Notes under the pieces: generated by a model | Told to the model about the DNA's origin: nothing | Databases searched by the model: none | What the model saw: the letters and a program-made list of their open reading frames with translations, nothing else | Assembly (NCBI GenBank): GCA_965219005.1 | Contig: CBDCMS010000002.1 | Span: 310,001-374,000 of the forward strand | Direction: 5' to 3' | Source of the DNA: CAUZIZ01 sp965219005 | GTDB lineage: Bacteria; Acidobacteriota; UBA6911; RPQK01; JAJDTT01 | DNA length: 64,000 nucleotides | Program-made: the position numbers and the translations under genes | Shown here: piece after piece, positions 43,901-51,442 of the stretch | Layout of the letters: each line of letters opens with the position of its first letter | Position numbering within the stretch: the first letter of the stretch is position 1

Positions 43901-45313
43901 ATGGAGAACACCGGGCCCACGACCATCACTGAGCTCGCGTCCCTTTTCTTCCTACCCGAGGCGGAGTTGGAGGTAGCGCTTCACGCCCTGGAGGCCGAAG
44001 GGCAGATTCTGAGAGGATCGTTCCGCCGCCGAGCCACCGAATTGGAATGGTGTGATCGCAGGATCCTGGCTCGCATTCATAGTCGGACGCTCGGACGCCT
44101 GCGCCGAGAGATTGAGCCCGTCTCTGCGACCGACTTCACTCGCTTTCTGCTGCGCTGGCAGCACCTTTCCGAAGGGACTCGGCTTCACGGTGAGGCCGGT
44201 CTTCGAGTGGTGCTCGAACAGCTGCAGGGGTTCGAGGCACCTGCATCAGCCTGGGAGGCCTCGCTGCTGCCGGCCAGAGTCGACGACTACCAACCGGAGG
44301 TCCTCGATCGGCTTTGCCTCTCCGGTGAGTTCGTCTGGGCTCGTCTGACCGCACCTTCTCGCGTCGACCTGGAAACAGAGATTCTTACCACTCGGAAGGG
44401 AGCTCGACCCTCGCGCATCACTCCGGTTGCTTTTTTCAGACGAGAGGAGATGCCCTACTACCTGGAACTCAGCCAGAGCTCAAGTCGGCGAGACCGGATC
44501 CCCCCGACGGACCAACCCCTCGAAGACATGAACCTCTCTCACCCCGCTACCGAAGTGCTGGAAGCGTTGCGGCGTTGGGGCGCTTCCTTCCTCAACGATC
44601 TGGTGAAAAGCACCGGAAGGCTGCCCATTGAAGTTGAAGAGGGCCTCTGGGAACTCGTCGCCACGGGGACCGTTACTGCCGACGGATTCGACAATCTCCG
44701 CGCCCTGATTGATCCAAGGAGGCGGCGAGGCGACCAAAGACCTTCACGGCTCAGGCAACGAAAGATTCGTCCTCGAGCCGTAGCGGGCCGATGGAGCCTG
44801 CTGGGAGCAGCCTCAATCGCCGGCGAGACCGCGGACACGGAAACAAGCGTTCCCGACCTGGAAACGGTTGGATTGCAGCTCCTTCAGCGCTGGGGCGTGG
44901 TATTTCGCGATCTGCTGACACGGGAGCCACTGGCGCCCCCCTGGCGGGAGTTGCTTCGGCTCTACCGCAGCTGGGAAGCAAGAGGACGGATCCGAGGAGG
45001 TCGATTCGTGTCGGGATTCGTGGGCGAGCAGTTCGCCCTGCCCCAGGCGCTCGAGGCCCTCAGGACTGTGCGGAGGAATCAACCCAAGGCTGAGGAAAGG
45101 GTGCGCCTCTCCGCTGCAGACCCACTCAACCTGATCGGAATCATCCTGCCGGGTGGCCGAATTCGACCCGCCTCGACCTGCGTTCTCGATTTCAGGAATG
45201 GCCTGCTGCTTGAAGACAGCCAGACCGCGCTGGACAACGGCCGCGAACGGGCTTCGCAAGAGTCAGAGAGAGCGGCTGACGAAAGAATAGTTGACCAAAA
45301 GCCCAAGTGTTGA
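40916..45313 (+). CDS. lhr: Lhr-type ATP-dependent DNA helicase
   Basis: This 1465-residue superfamily 2 helicase has Walker A GAPTGSGKT (residues 39-47), the motif TPESVFILLTS, the DEIH box (IVDEIHAL, about 165), LSATQKP, VFVNTRRLAERV, VATASLELGIDIG and the arginine motif QRVGRSGHWTG. A winged-helix and Lhr-core domain follow, then the long C-terminal part of full-length Lhr (about residues 850-1465) with a DNA-glycosylase-like or AlkZ-like segment around GEFVWARLT. Lhr unwinds DNA and RNA:DNA duplexes during repair. The ATG-ATG start follows GGAGGAACG. It is monocistronic, with a PhoX-like gene only 20 bp downstream. Confidence 0.94.
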   Translation: MMDFHPAVSSWFERRFGDPTEPQKQGWPAIRAGGNVLIGAPTGSGKTLAAFLCAIDRLVKEGSSAELPDQTLILYISPLKALANDIQKNLLEPLREIQQVGRDLDFELPQIHPLVRTGDTLPRERRRMSQRPPHILVTTPESVFILLTSEGGRQILKDVRTVIVDEIHALARDKRGAHLSLSLERLEELTGTPFQRIGLSATQKPIKAIANFLAGPSRPVTIVDIGHRREMQLAVEVPRDELGAVASNEMWEDIYERLASVIEENRTTLVFVNTRRLAERVAHHLAERLGESAVAAHHGSLSREIRLGVEQQLKQGGLRAVVATASLELGIDIGSVDLVCQIGSTRSIAVALQRVGRSGHWTGAVSKGLLFPSTRDELLECAAVVRAIRAGNLDRILIPAAPLDILAQQIVAAAASCEWSEETLLKTFRRSAPYADLTEDAFDSILGLLSEGISTRHGRRGAYLHRDRVNRRIRARRNARLAAITSGGAIPELANYLVKVDPEETIIGTLDEDFAIESMRGDIFLLGSNSWRIRRVESGSVRVEDAHGAPPTIPFWRGEAPARTSELSETLSQVREEVARLDAPKAVRWLQTECGLDQAGAEQATAYVHAAQTALGALPTQGCIVAERFFDEAGGMQLVIHSPLGGRINKAWGLALRKRFCRSFNFELQAAATDNGILISLSDQHSFPLDVIFSFLSPKTVREVLLQAMLATPLFGTRWRWNVTRALAILRFANGRKVPPPLQRIRADDLLAAVFPEQAACQENIQGEIAVPDHPLVDETVRDCLTEAMDVEGLSQILEKIENGQIRCVAVDTPEPSPLSHEILNSNPYTFLDDAPLEERRARAVQTPRRLLPAHARELGALNPEAIREVAEEAWPTIRNADELHDALLTLGILCEQDASPHLSTLQQLVKEGRAYQVTLAGSPESAAQQTEPGIETEDSTFWVAAERVQLVRKAYPEPRFLPSLAGPEEMDRYLWDRDRELSSHDALREIVRCRMENTGPTTITELASLFFLPEAELEVALHALEAEGQILRGSFRRRATELEWCDRRILARIHSRTLGRLRREIEPVSATDFTRFLLRWQHLSEGTRLHGEAGLRVVLEQLQGFEAPASAWEASLLPARVDDYQPEVLDRLCLSGEFVWARLTAPSRVDLETEILTTRKGARPSRITPVAFFRREEMPYYLELSQSSSRRDRIPPTDQPLEDMNLSHPATEVLEALRRWGASFLNDLVKSTGRLPIEVEEGLWELVATGTVTADGFDNLRALIDPRRRRGDQRPSRLRQRKIRPRAVAGRWSLLGAASIAGETADTETSVPDLETVGLQLLQRWGVVFRDLLTREPLAPPWRELLRLYRSWEARGRIRGGRFVSGFVGEQFALPQALEALRTVRRNQPKAEERVRLSAADPLNLIGIILPGGRIRPASTCVLDFRNGLLLEDSQTALDNGRERASQESERAADERIVDQKPKC

Positions 45314-45332
45314 TGTACTAGGGAGCAGTCTA

Positions 45333-46751
45333 ATGTTGACTCGGCGACAGTTTTTGACCAGTGGGGCTGGAGTCTCCGTTGGCTTTCTAGGGCTGCGGTC
45401 GCGGCTGAACAGCGACGAACCACTCTACACCGACTCGGATCTCGTCTGTCCTGGCTATGGTCCCCTTCAGCGCGATCCCCAGAAGTTGCTCGACCTGCCC
45501 GAAGGTTTCCACTATCGAATTATTTCCTGGGCTGGGCAAACCATGGACGACGGGCTGACACTTCCGGGCATGCCGGACGGCATGGCCACCTTTCCCGGAC
45601 CCGACGGTCTCACCATCCTGGTTCGCAACCACGAGCTGACTTCCTCTAACAAGCTGGGTCCGTTTGGACTAGGGCACTGCCTGCTGGATCGCGTCGATCG
45701 TCGCAAGATCTACGATGCCGGTTCCGGAAAAACGCCAGCTTGTGGGGGCACCACAACCCTGGTTTTTGATCCCCATAGGCAGGAGACTGTATCCCAGTTC
45801 ATGAGTCTGGCCGGGACCTTCCGCAACTGCGCCGGCGGCACTACCCCCTGGGGCACCTGGATCACTTGTGAAGAAGCGACCCATCTCGCCGGATACAGCA
45901 ATCTCTTCAATGAGGAGCTCTGGACGGATCAGGATCACGGCTATAACTTCGAGGTACCTGCCACCACCCAGATGGAGATCGTCGATCCGATCCCGCTACG
46001 GGAGATGGGGCGTTTCAACCATGAGGCGGTGGCGGTGGCTCCAGAAACCAGCATCGTCTACCAGACCGAAGACCGCGCAGATGGTCTGCTCTATCGCTTC
46101 ATTCCCAAGGTTCCTCGTCAATTGAAGGCCGGAGGTCGTCTCCAGGCGCTCGCACTCCGTGACCAGGCCGGCTCGGATACTCGGAATTGGAGCCTGTGGA
46201 GTTCCGGGATTCCCGTCGGTGAGCAGCTCTCGGTGGAGTGGTTGGATCTGGAAGAAACGAACTCGCCTCTGGATGATCTCCGGTATCGGGGCCATGCGGC
46301 TGGGGCGGCTCTGTTTGCTCGCGGCGAAGGGATGTGGTTTAGCGAAGACACGTTCTACTTTGCCTGCACCGGCGGGGGACGTCGCAAAAACGGTCAAATC
46401 TGGCGTTACAGGCCAAGTCCGGCCGAGGGAACACCTCAGGAACAGAAGCAACCGGGCACGCTGGAACTCTTCATCGAACCAGACGATTCCAATCTAATGA
46501 AGAACGCCGACAACCTTACCGTGGCACCCTGGGGTGACGTGGTGGTGTGCGAAGACCGCGGGACCGATGTGGTGAGGTTGGTCGGGGTTACGCCCCAGGG
46601 CACACTGTATACATTGGCCCACAACCAACTCCGCAGCGAGTTCGCCGGAGCCACCTTCACGCCCGATGGATCAACGTTACTGGTCAACATCCAGGGTCAG
46701 GGTGTGACCCTGGCCATCACCGGCCCCTGGTCTTCGATCCAAGCGACCTGA
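45333..46751 (+). CDS. PhoX-family (DUF839) exported protein
   Basis: This 472-residue protein begins with a Tat-type signal (MLTRRQFLTSGAGVSVGFLG). The mature part has PhoX-like propeller phrases: FHYRIISWAGQTMDDG, GPDGLTILVRNHEL, ACGGTTTLVFDPHRQE, NCAGGTTPWGTWITCEEA, GRFNHEAVAVAP, YQTEDRADGLLYRFIPK and FACTGGGRRKNGQIWRY, with the late VCEDRGTD. PhoX is a Ca/Fe alkaline phosphatase, but many DUF839 proteins lack phosphatase data, so I call the family only. The ATG at 45333 has AGGGAG in front; the extension to 45291 overlaps lhr and is rejected. Location is periplasmic or outer surface. It follows lhr by 19 bp and may share its transcript. Confidence 0.9.
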   Translation: MLTRRQFLTSGAGVSVGFLGLRSRLNSDEPLYTDSDLVCPGYGPLQRDPQKLLDLPEGFHYRIISWAGQTMDDGLTLPGMPDGMATFPGPDGLTILVRNHELTSSNKLGPFGLGHCLLDRVDRRKIYDAGSGKTPACGGTTTLVFDPHRQETVSQFMSLAGTFRNCAGGTTPWGTWITCEEATHLAGYSNLFNEELWTDQDHGYNFEVPATTQMEIVDPIPLREMGRFNHEAVAVAPETSIVYQTEDRADGLLYRFIPKVPRQLKAGGRLQALALRDQAGSDTRNWSLWSSGIPVGEQLSVEWLDLEETNSPLDDLRYRGHAAGAALFARGEGMWFSEDTFYFACTGGGRRKNGQIWRYRPSPAEGTPQEQKQPGTLELFIEPDDSNLMKNADNLTVAPWGDVVVCEDRGTDVVRLVGVTPQGTLYTLAHNQLRSEFAGATFTPDGSTLLVNIQGQGVTLAITGPWSSIQAT

Positions 46752-46785
46752 TCTGGGGAATTGGGTTTGGGGTCGTAGCTTCGGA

Positions 46786-46994
46786 TCAGTCCCACTTACA
46801 GGGATACTGGCTCCATTCGAGAAAGAAGCCTCTGCGCGAACAGTGACCGCCTCGCCTTCGTCTTCTTCCGGCCTTCGAAATTCGCCTGTTCGATATTCTA
46901 CGGTTTAGCCTTCATCGGTTGCCTTCTCCAGAGCAAGGAAAAAGGCTAAATCACGAACCGCCGAACACCGAACATGCGAACGCCGAAGTGAATG
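46786..46994 (+). repeat. Degenerate REP-like unit and foldback element, copy 2
   Basis: A worn REP-like unit (ending CTCCATTCGAGAAAGAAGCC) leads at 46856 into copy 2 of the foldback element. The 5' arm has CCTTCGAAATTCGCCTGTTC and the 3' arm GAACACCGAACATGCGAACG. It aligns with copy 1 at 24091-24229 along the entire length, including the junction with the REP-like tail, so the two were probably copied together. It stops about 9 bp from the manC stop. Confidence 0.85.
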
Positions 46995-47003
46995 TAACAC
47001 CCA

Positions 47004-48095
47004 TCAAGTTTCAGCCTGGTCTCGCTTCTGCATCGACTGGACGATTGACTTGATCTCCTCCAGGCGATCCTTCCGTGCGATCAGGGTCCTGTTCCCGGCT
47101 CGCACTGCCACTATCCCCTCGACTCCAACCAATACGACCAGTTCGTCCGGATCATCGCAGTAGACCAGATTACCGGTCGAGTCCAAGGTGTGGAGCCTAC
47201 CCCGATAGGCGTTGCCGGAATCATCGCTCTCCAGGAACTCCTTGAGTGCCATCCAGCCTCCCACGTCGGCCCAGGAAAAGGGTGCCACTACAGAGCGAAC
47301 GTCCCTGGCCTTTTCCATCACCCCATAGTCGATCGAGATGGCCTCGAGGGGTTCGAACGCCTTCGTCAACGCTTGCGTCCAGTCGGACTTCCCATCCCGG
47401 TCCACTGCCGCCGAGATGGACTCGAGGTGAGCGGGTAGATGACCCCCTAGCTCCTCGAGAATTGCGTCAGCCGTCCAAACGAACATTCCCGAATTCCAGT
47501 AGTGTTTTCCCGACTCAGCGTATCGGCGGGCCGTCTCCAGGTCGGGCTTCTCTCTGAAATTGGCCAGTTCGTAGTGTTCGATCTGGTCCGATTTTTCGAG
47601 ACGTTTCTCCATCTCCAAATACCCATAGCCCGTCGCTGGGTAGTCGGGGCGAATACCGAAAGTGTACAGACACCCGGCTTTGCGAGCGGCAGCTGCCGCA
47701 GAAACCAGGGTCTCCTGAAACACATCAACCGGGTCAATCAGGTGGTCGGCGGTCAGAGTAGCGATCACCGGGTTCCCAAAGCGCTTCTGTCCCAGCAGCG
47801 CACCCAGGCAGATGGCCGCTGCCGTATCCCGGCGCATCGGCTCCCCGATAACGTTTGCCGCAGGCAGCTCGGGGAGCTGTTCCCTCACCATCTCGACGAA
47901 CGCTTGATTGGTCAAGACCAGGATTCGCTGACTGGGCAACAGCCCGGAAAGCCGATCGAAGCTCTTCTGTAGCAGGCTGCGGTCGCCAAAGAGCTTGAGG
48001 AACTGTTTCGGTCTGGAATCCGTGCTCAGCGGCCAGAATCGCGTCCCCGACCCTCCTGCCATGATGATGGCCAACAAATTGTCGTCAGTCCTCAT
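47004..48095 (-). CDS. manC: Mannose-1-phosphate guanylyltransferase
   Basis: This 363-residue enzyme makes GDP-mannose from mannose-1-phosphate and GTP. The N-terminus has the complete signature IIMAGGSGTRFWPLSTDSRPKQFL, followed by LTNQAFVEMVREQLPELPAANVIGEPMRRDTAAAI, LTADHLI, the FREKPD substrate phrase, NSGMFVW, and DYGVMEKA..FSWADVGGW. It lacks the C-terminal isomerase domain of bifunctional ManC. The ATG at 48095 has AAAGGA in front. The final codons and stop read GCTGAAACTTGA, identical to a REP-unit end, so the very last residues (AET) seem to come from the repeat. GDP-mannose feeds LPS, capsule or glycoprotein synthesis. Confidence 0.94.
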   Translation of the reverse strand: MRTDDNLLAIIMAGGSGTRFWPLSTDSRPKQFLKLFGDRSLLQKSFDRLSGLLPSQRILVLTNQAFVEMVREQLPELPAANVIGEPMRRDTAAAICLGALLGQKRFGNPVIATLTADHLIDPVDVFQETLVSAAAAARKAGCLYTFGIRPDYPATGYGYLEMEKRLEKSDQIEHYELANFREKPDLETARRYAESGKHYWNSGMFVWTADAILEELGGHLPAHLESISAAVDRDGKSDWTQALTKAFEPLEAISIDYGVMEKARDVRSVVAPFSWADVGGWMALKEFLESDDSGNAYRGRLHTLDSTGNLVYCDDPDELVVLVGVEGIVAVRAGNRTLIARKDRLEEIKSIVQSMQKRDQAET

Positions 48096-48250
48096 ATCGT
48101 CCTTTCGATCCTCATGTCGTCCTCTCGATTCGAACAAACATCTACATTTCTCAAGCCAACCCGACTATTCTATGAAGCCCTCGCCCTAATTCAAGCTTGC
48201 GGGGGCCGGACCTCGTATGCTCGAGAGATTTCTATAACCAAAGGATCCGA

Positions 48251-49684
48251 ATGCAAACCCGAAACGGATCGACTCCATCTGAAGGGCCCGGTCTCATCCG
48301 AGCATTGGGTGCCGGCGCTGCGCTGGCGGCGGTCGTCGGAAATGTGATCGGCTCCGGTATCTTCCTGAAACCCGGAATCATCGCCGCTCAGGCAGGCGAT
48401 TTCCGGCTCATCCTGGCGGCCTGGGTGCTCGGCGGTCTGGTGTGCCTGCTGGGAGCCCTCTGTTTTGCCGAATTGGCGGTCATGCTCCCGCATGCCGGAG
48501 GAGTGTACGTCTACCTACGCGAAGCCTACGGACGCCCGGTGGCCTTCCTCTTTGGATGGAATGAGTTCCTCTTCAACCGCCCGGGCTCGATCGGCGCCCT
48601 ATCGGTCGCCTTCATAGGTGCCCTATCCAATATGCTGGGCTGGGAAGTCAGCGGCTTTCAGCAGATCCTGTTGGCTCTGGTCCTGATCGGCTCCATGGCC
48701 TGGGTAAACGTCCTGGGTGTAGTCTGGGGAGGACGCGTCCAAAGCGCCACCACCCTGGTCAAGGCTTCGTTTCTCGGAGTAATGGCGCTGCTGCCCTTTG
48801 GAATGGTCCTCATCACCGGCTCAGGCTTCGACCTCGGCAACTACCAGTCAACTCTGATCCAAGCTCCGGATGGCGAGTTCATGGCTCGCTTCGGTCTCGT
48901 CCTGCTGGGAGTGATGTGGGCCTATAACGGCTGGCATGGCGTCACGCCGGTGGCGGAAGAGGTGAAGAACCCCCAGAAAAACATTCCACTCGCTCTTTTC
49001 GGCGGTGTGGGGCTCCTGATCGTCCTCTATGTCTCCGCCAACATTGCCTACCACGGAGTCCTGTCCATGCAGGAAATGGCCGAGGCGGGACAGCATGCGG
49101 CTGAAACCATGGTAAGCAAGCTCTTGGGCCCCTTGGGAGCAGCATTGATGGCCGCCGTGATCATGTGCAGTACCTTCGGAGGCATCAACAGCAACCTGCT
49201 GCTGGCGCCGCGAGTCGCTTTTGCCATGGGCCGTGATCGGGTGCTATTCCCGCAGCTGGGTAGGGTCCACGCGAAATACCACACCCCTGCCATAGCCATC
49301 TGCATTCAGGCCCTGATGGCGGCGGTCCTGGTCGTCATCTCCGGGGTTCTGATCGAGATGTTGAACTGGGAGAAGAGCATCTTCCACATGTTGACCGATT
49401 TCGTCATCTTCGCAGCCAGCATCTTCTACGTTCTGGCTGTGGTGGGAGTCCTGGTACTGCGGCGTAAACACCCGGAGTGGCCGAGATCCTACCGAACCCT
49501 GGGTTACCCAGTGGTTCCGCTGCTTTACGTGGGCTTCTACACCTGGTTCCTGGGGCAGGTCTACCTGGGCAAGACTTTCGAAGCCAATGCAGGCCTACTG
49601 CTGATCGCCTGCGGTTTGCCGGCCTTCTACGGCTGGCGATCCTGGATGGCCCGACGGAATTCGTCTGAACGTCCGAACGTCTGA
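48251..49684 (+). CDS. APC-family amino acid permease
   Basis: This 477-residue permease has 12 hydrophobic segments and the APC hallmarks: an initial GNVIGSGIFLKPGIIAAQAG helix 1, FAELAVMLPHAGGVYVYLREAYGRP (helices 2-3), WAYNGWHGVTPVAEEVKNPQKNIP (helix 6 region) and a long C-terminal set. It would import or exchange amino acids across the inner membrane; the specificity is not apparent. The ATG at 48251 has AAGGAT in front and is preferred to the extension to 48197. The last residues and the stop are encoded by a GAACGTCT tandem repeat, so the C-terminus length may vary between strains. It is divergent from manC and alone. Confidence 0.92.
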   Translation: MQTRNGSTPSEGPGLIRALGAGAALAAVVGNVIGSGIFLKPGIIAAQAGDFRLILAAWVLGGLVCLLGALCFAELAVMLPHAGGVYVYLREAYGRPVAFLFGWNEFLFNRPGSIGALSVAFIGALSNMLGWEVSGFQQILLALVLIGSMAWVNVLGVVWGGRVQSATTLVKASFLGVMALLPFGMVLITGSGFDLGNYQSTLIQAPDGEFMARFGLVLLGVMWAYNGWHGVTPVAEEVKNPQKNIPLALFGGVGLLIVLYVSANIAYHGVLSMQEMAEAGQHAAETMVSKLLGPLGAALMAAVIMCSTFGGINSNLLLAPRVAFAMGRDRVLFPQLGRVHAKYHTPAIAICIQALMAAVLVVISGVLIEMLNWEKSIFHMLTDFVIFAASIFYVLAVVGVLVLRRKHPEWPRSYRTLGYPVVPLLYVGFYTWFLGQVYLGKTFEANAGLLLIACGLPAFYGWRSWMARRNSSERPNV

Positions 49685-49698
49685 ACGTCTGAACGTCG
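49667..49698 (+). repeat. Four tandem copies of GAACGTCT
   Basis: The 8-bp unit occurs at 49667, 49675, 49683 and 49691 with changes only in the last base. The permease stop (TGA, 49682-49684) is formed across the second and third units. As 8 is not a multiple of 3, gain or loss of a unit upstream of the stop would shift the frame. Confidence 0.85.
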
Positions 49699-49933
49699 CT
49701 AGGGAACATATCTATCGACGTAAGATCAAAACACAGCCGCGCACGGCTTGAAGGTTCTGCAATCTGAAGCCAAGTTCCGAGGAGTAAGCGGGACTGATGT
49801 GTTCACCGGAATGATCCATTGTGGCCGGTGGCGCGATCGACCCCATGGACGCATCTTCCATTTCCAGGCCGAAGGCTGGCTCTGCCGTGCTCAGGGCGAA
49901 GGCAAAAATGGGACGGCGGCCTGGAGGCCACCG

Positions 49934-51421
49934 CTACGAGCTGATCATCTGCTTGATGACCTGGCCGTGGACGTCCGTTAGCCGCATATCCCTTCCCCCA
50001 TGGAAATAGGTCAGCAGCTCATGGTCCAGTCCCATCAGGTGCAGAATCGTGGCGTGAAGATCGTGGACGTGAACTTTGTCCTCGACGGCCTTATAACCGA
50101 AATCATCGGTGGCACCGATGATCTTTCCCCCCGGGACTCCGCCCCCCGCCATCCAGGTGCTGAAGCCTCTGGGGCTGTGGTCGCGACCCCCTTGGCCTTC
50201 GCTTGTCGGGGTACGGCCGAACTCACCCGCCCACACCACCAGGGTCTCGTCTAGCAGGCCCCGGGACTTGAGATCCTTTAGCAGCCCCGCCATCGGTTTA
50301 TCGGTCTCCCCGCAGTGCAACTCATGATTGGTGTCCACATTGCTGTGGGCATCCCAGGTATCGGCGCCGTGCCCACCCCCCGAGTAGACCTGAACAAAGC
50401 GGACGCCCCGTTCCACCAGGCGTCTTGCAATGAGGCATTTACGTCCAAATTTCTCGGTCCGGGGATCTTCCAGACCATACATGCGTCGGGTCGCTTCTGA
50501 CTCCTTGGTCAAATCGACGGCCTCCGGGGCCGACTGCTGCATGCGAAAAGCCAGCTCATAGCTTGCAATCCGCGCCATCAACTCCTGATTTTCGGGGCCT
50601 GCAGCACCCCGAAGCCGATTCAGCTCGCTCAGAAGATCAATCTGATTCCTCTGCTGTGCGGAAGTCACCCCGGTCGGTGGTTCCAGAGACAGGATAGGAT
50701 CCCCGGTTGGACGGAACTGTGTTCCCTGGAAAGTTGCCGGCATGTAGCCTGAAGACCAGTTGGGAGCACCCGAGATGGGACCACCTCGATGGTCCAATAG
50801 CACCACGAAAGCGGGTAGATTCTGATTGACCGTACCCAGTCCATAGGTTACCCATGACCCCAGACTCGGATGTCCCTGGCGCAGAAAACCGGTGTTCATC
50901 TGAAGCAGGCCCGAGCCGTGCGCAAAGCTGTCGGCGTAGGTGCCCCGGATCAAGGCAATATCATCCACACGTTGAGCTAAATGCGGATACAAGTCGGACA
51001 CTTCCATGCCCGACTGTCCCCATTTCTGGAACTTCCGGTTGGTGCCCATCAAACCACCGGATCGAAGCTTACGCAGTTTCAAGAGCGGATCTGCGTCGAA
51101 GCCCGGCATCGGTTGACCATGACGCTTGGTCAACTCTGGCTTGGGATCCCAGAGGTCCACCTGGCTGGGTCCGCCGTACATGAAAAGAAAAATGCAGGAC
51201 TTGGCCCGCGCTGGAAAGTGTGGCTGGCGCGGAGACAGGGTTGGCCTTCCCAGGCCTTTCGCCTGGACCGTCCTGCCCAAGAAGCCGTCCTGGGCAAGTA
51301 AGAAGGTCAGGGCTGTCCCGGCAAAGCCCCCTCCCGCCTCCCACAGAAACTCGCGCCGAGTGCGCCCACAGGGAGTTGCGTCGGGATGCTCGAATTCGTG
51401 GTCGTACTCTGGCTTGCTCAC
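49934..51421 (-). CDS. DUF1501 protein with Tat-type signal
   Basis: This 495-residue protein has a twin-arginine type signal (RRREFLWEAGG form: GRTRREFLWEAGGGFAGTALTFLL), then the DUF1501 order: ARAKSCIFLFMYGGPSQVDLWDPKPEL, DDIALIRGTYADSFAHGSG, GSWVTYGLGTVNQNLPAFVVL, and the C-terminal phosphatase/sulfatase-like strand ETLVVWAGEFGRTPTSEGQGGRDH with SPRGFSTWMAGGGVPGGKI. DUF1501 belongs to the alkaline-phosphatase-like superfamily; the enzymatic role is unproven. It is placed in the periplasm or outside. It follows the PSD1 cytochrome protein by 21 bp on the same strand; this pair is conserved in Planctomycetes, Verrucomicrobia and Acidobacteriota. Confidence 0.93.
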   Translation of the reverse strand: MSKPEYDHEFEHPDATPCGRTRREFLWEAGGGFAGTALTFLLAQDGFLGRTVQAKGLGRPTLSPRQPHFPARAKSCIFLFMYGGPSQVDLWDPKPELTKRHGQPMPGFDADPLLKLRKLRSGGLMGTNRKFQKWGQSGMEVSDLYPHLAQRVDDIALIRGTYADSFAHGSGLLQMNTGFLRQGHPSLGSWVTYGLGTVNQNLPAFVVLLDHRGGPISGAPNWSSGYMPATFQGTQFRPTGDPILSLEPPTGVTSAQQRNQIDLLSELNRLRGAAGPENQELMARIASYELAFRMQQSAPEAVDLTKESEATRRMYGLEDPRTEKFGRKCLIARRLVERGVRFVQVYSGGGHGADTWDAHSNVDTNHELHCGETDKPMAGLLKDLKSRGLLDETLVVWAGEFGRTPTSEGQGGRDHSPRGFSTWMAGGGVPGGKIIGATDDFGYKAVEDKVHVHDLHATILHLMGLDHELLTYFHGGRDMRLTDVHGQVIKQMISS

Positions 51422-51442
51422 GATCCCCTCACCTGATTCAAG

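Noticed and set aside
49720..49933. Open stretch in frame after the DUF1501 stop
   Set aside because: It continues for about 66 codons beyond the TAG, but DUF1501 already ends at the usual place and the extension resembles no domain. There is no start or ribosome site for a separate gene.
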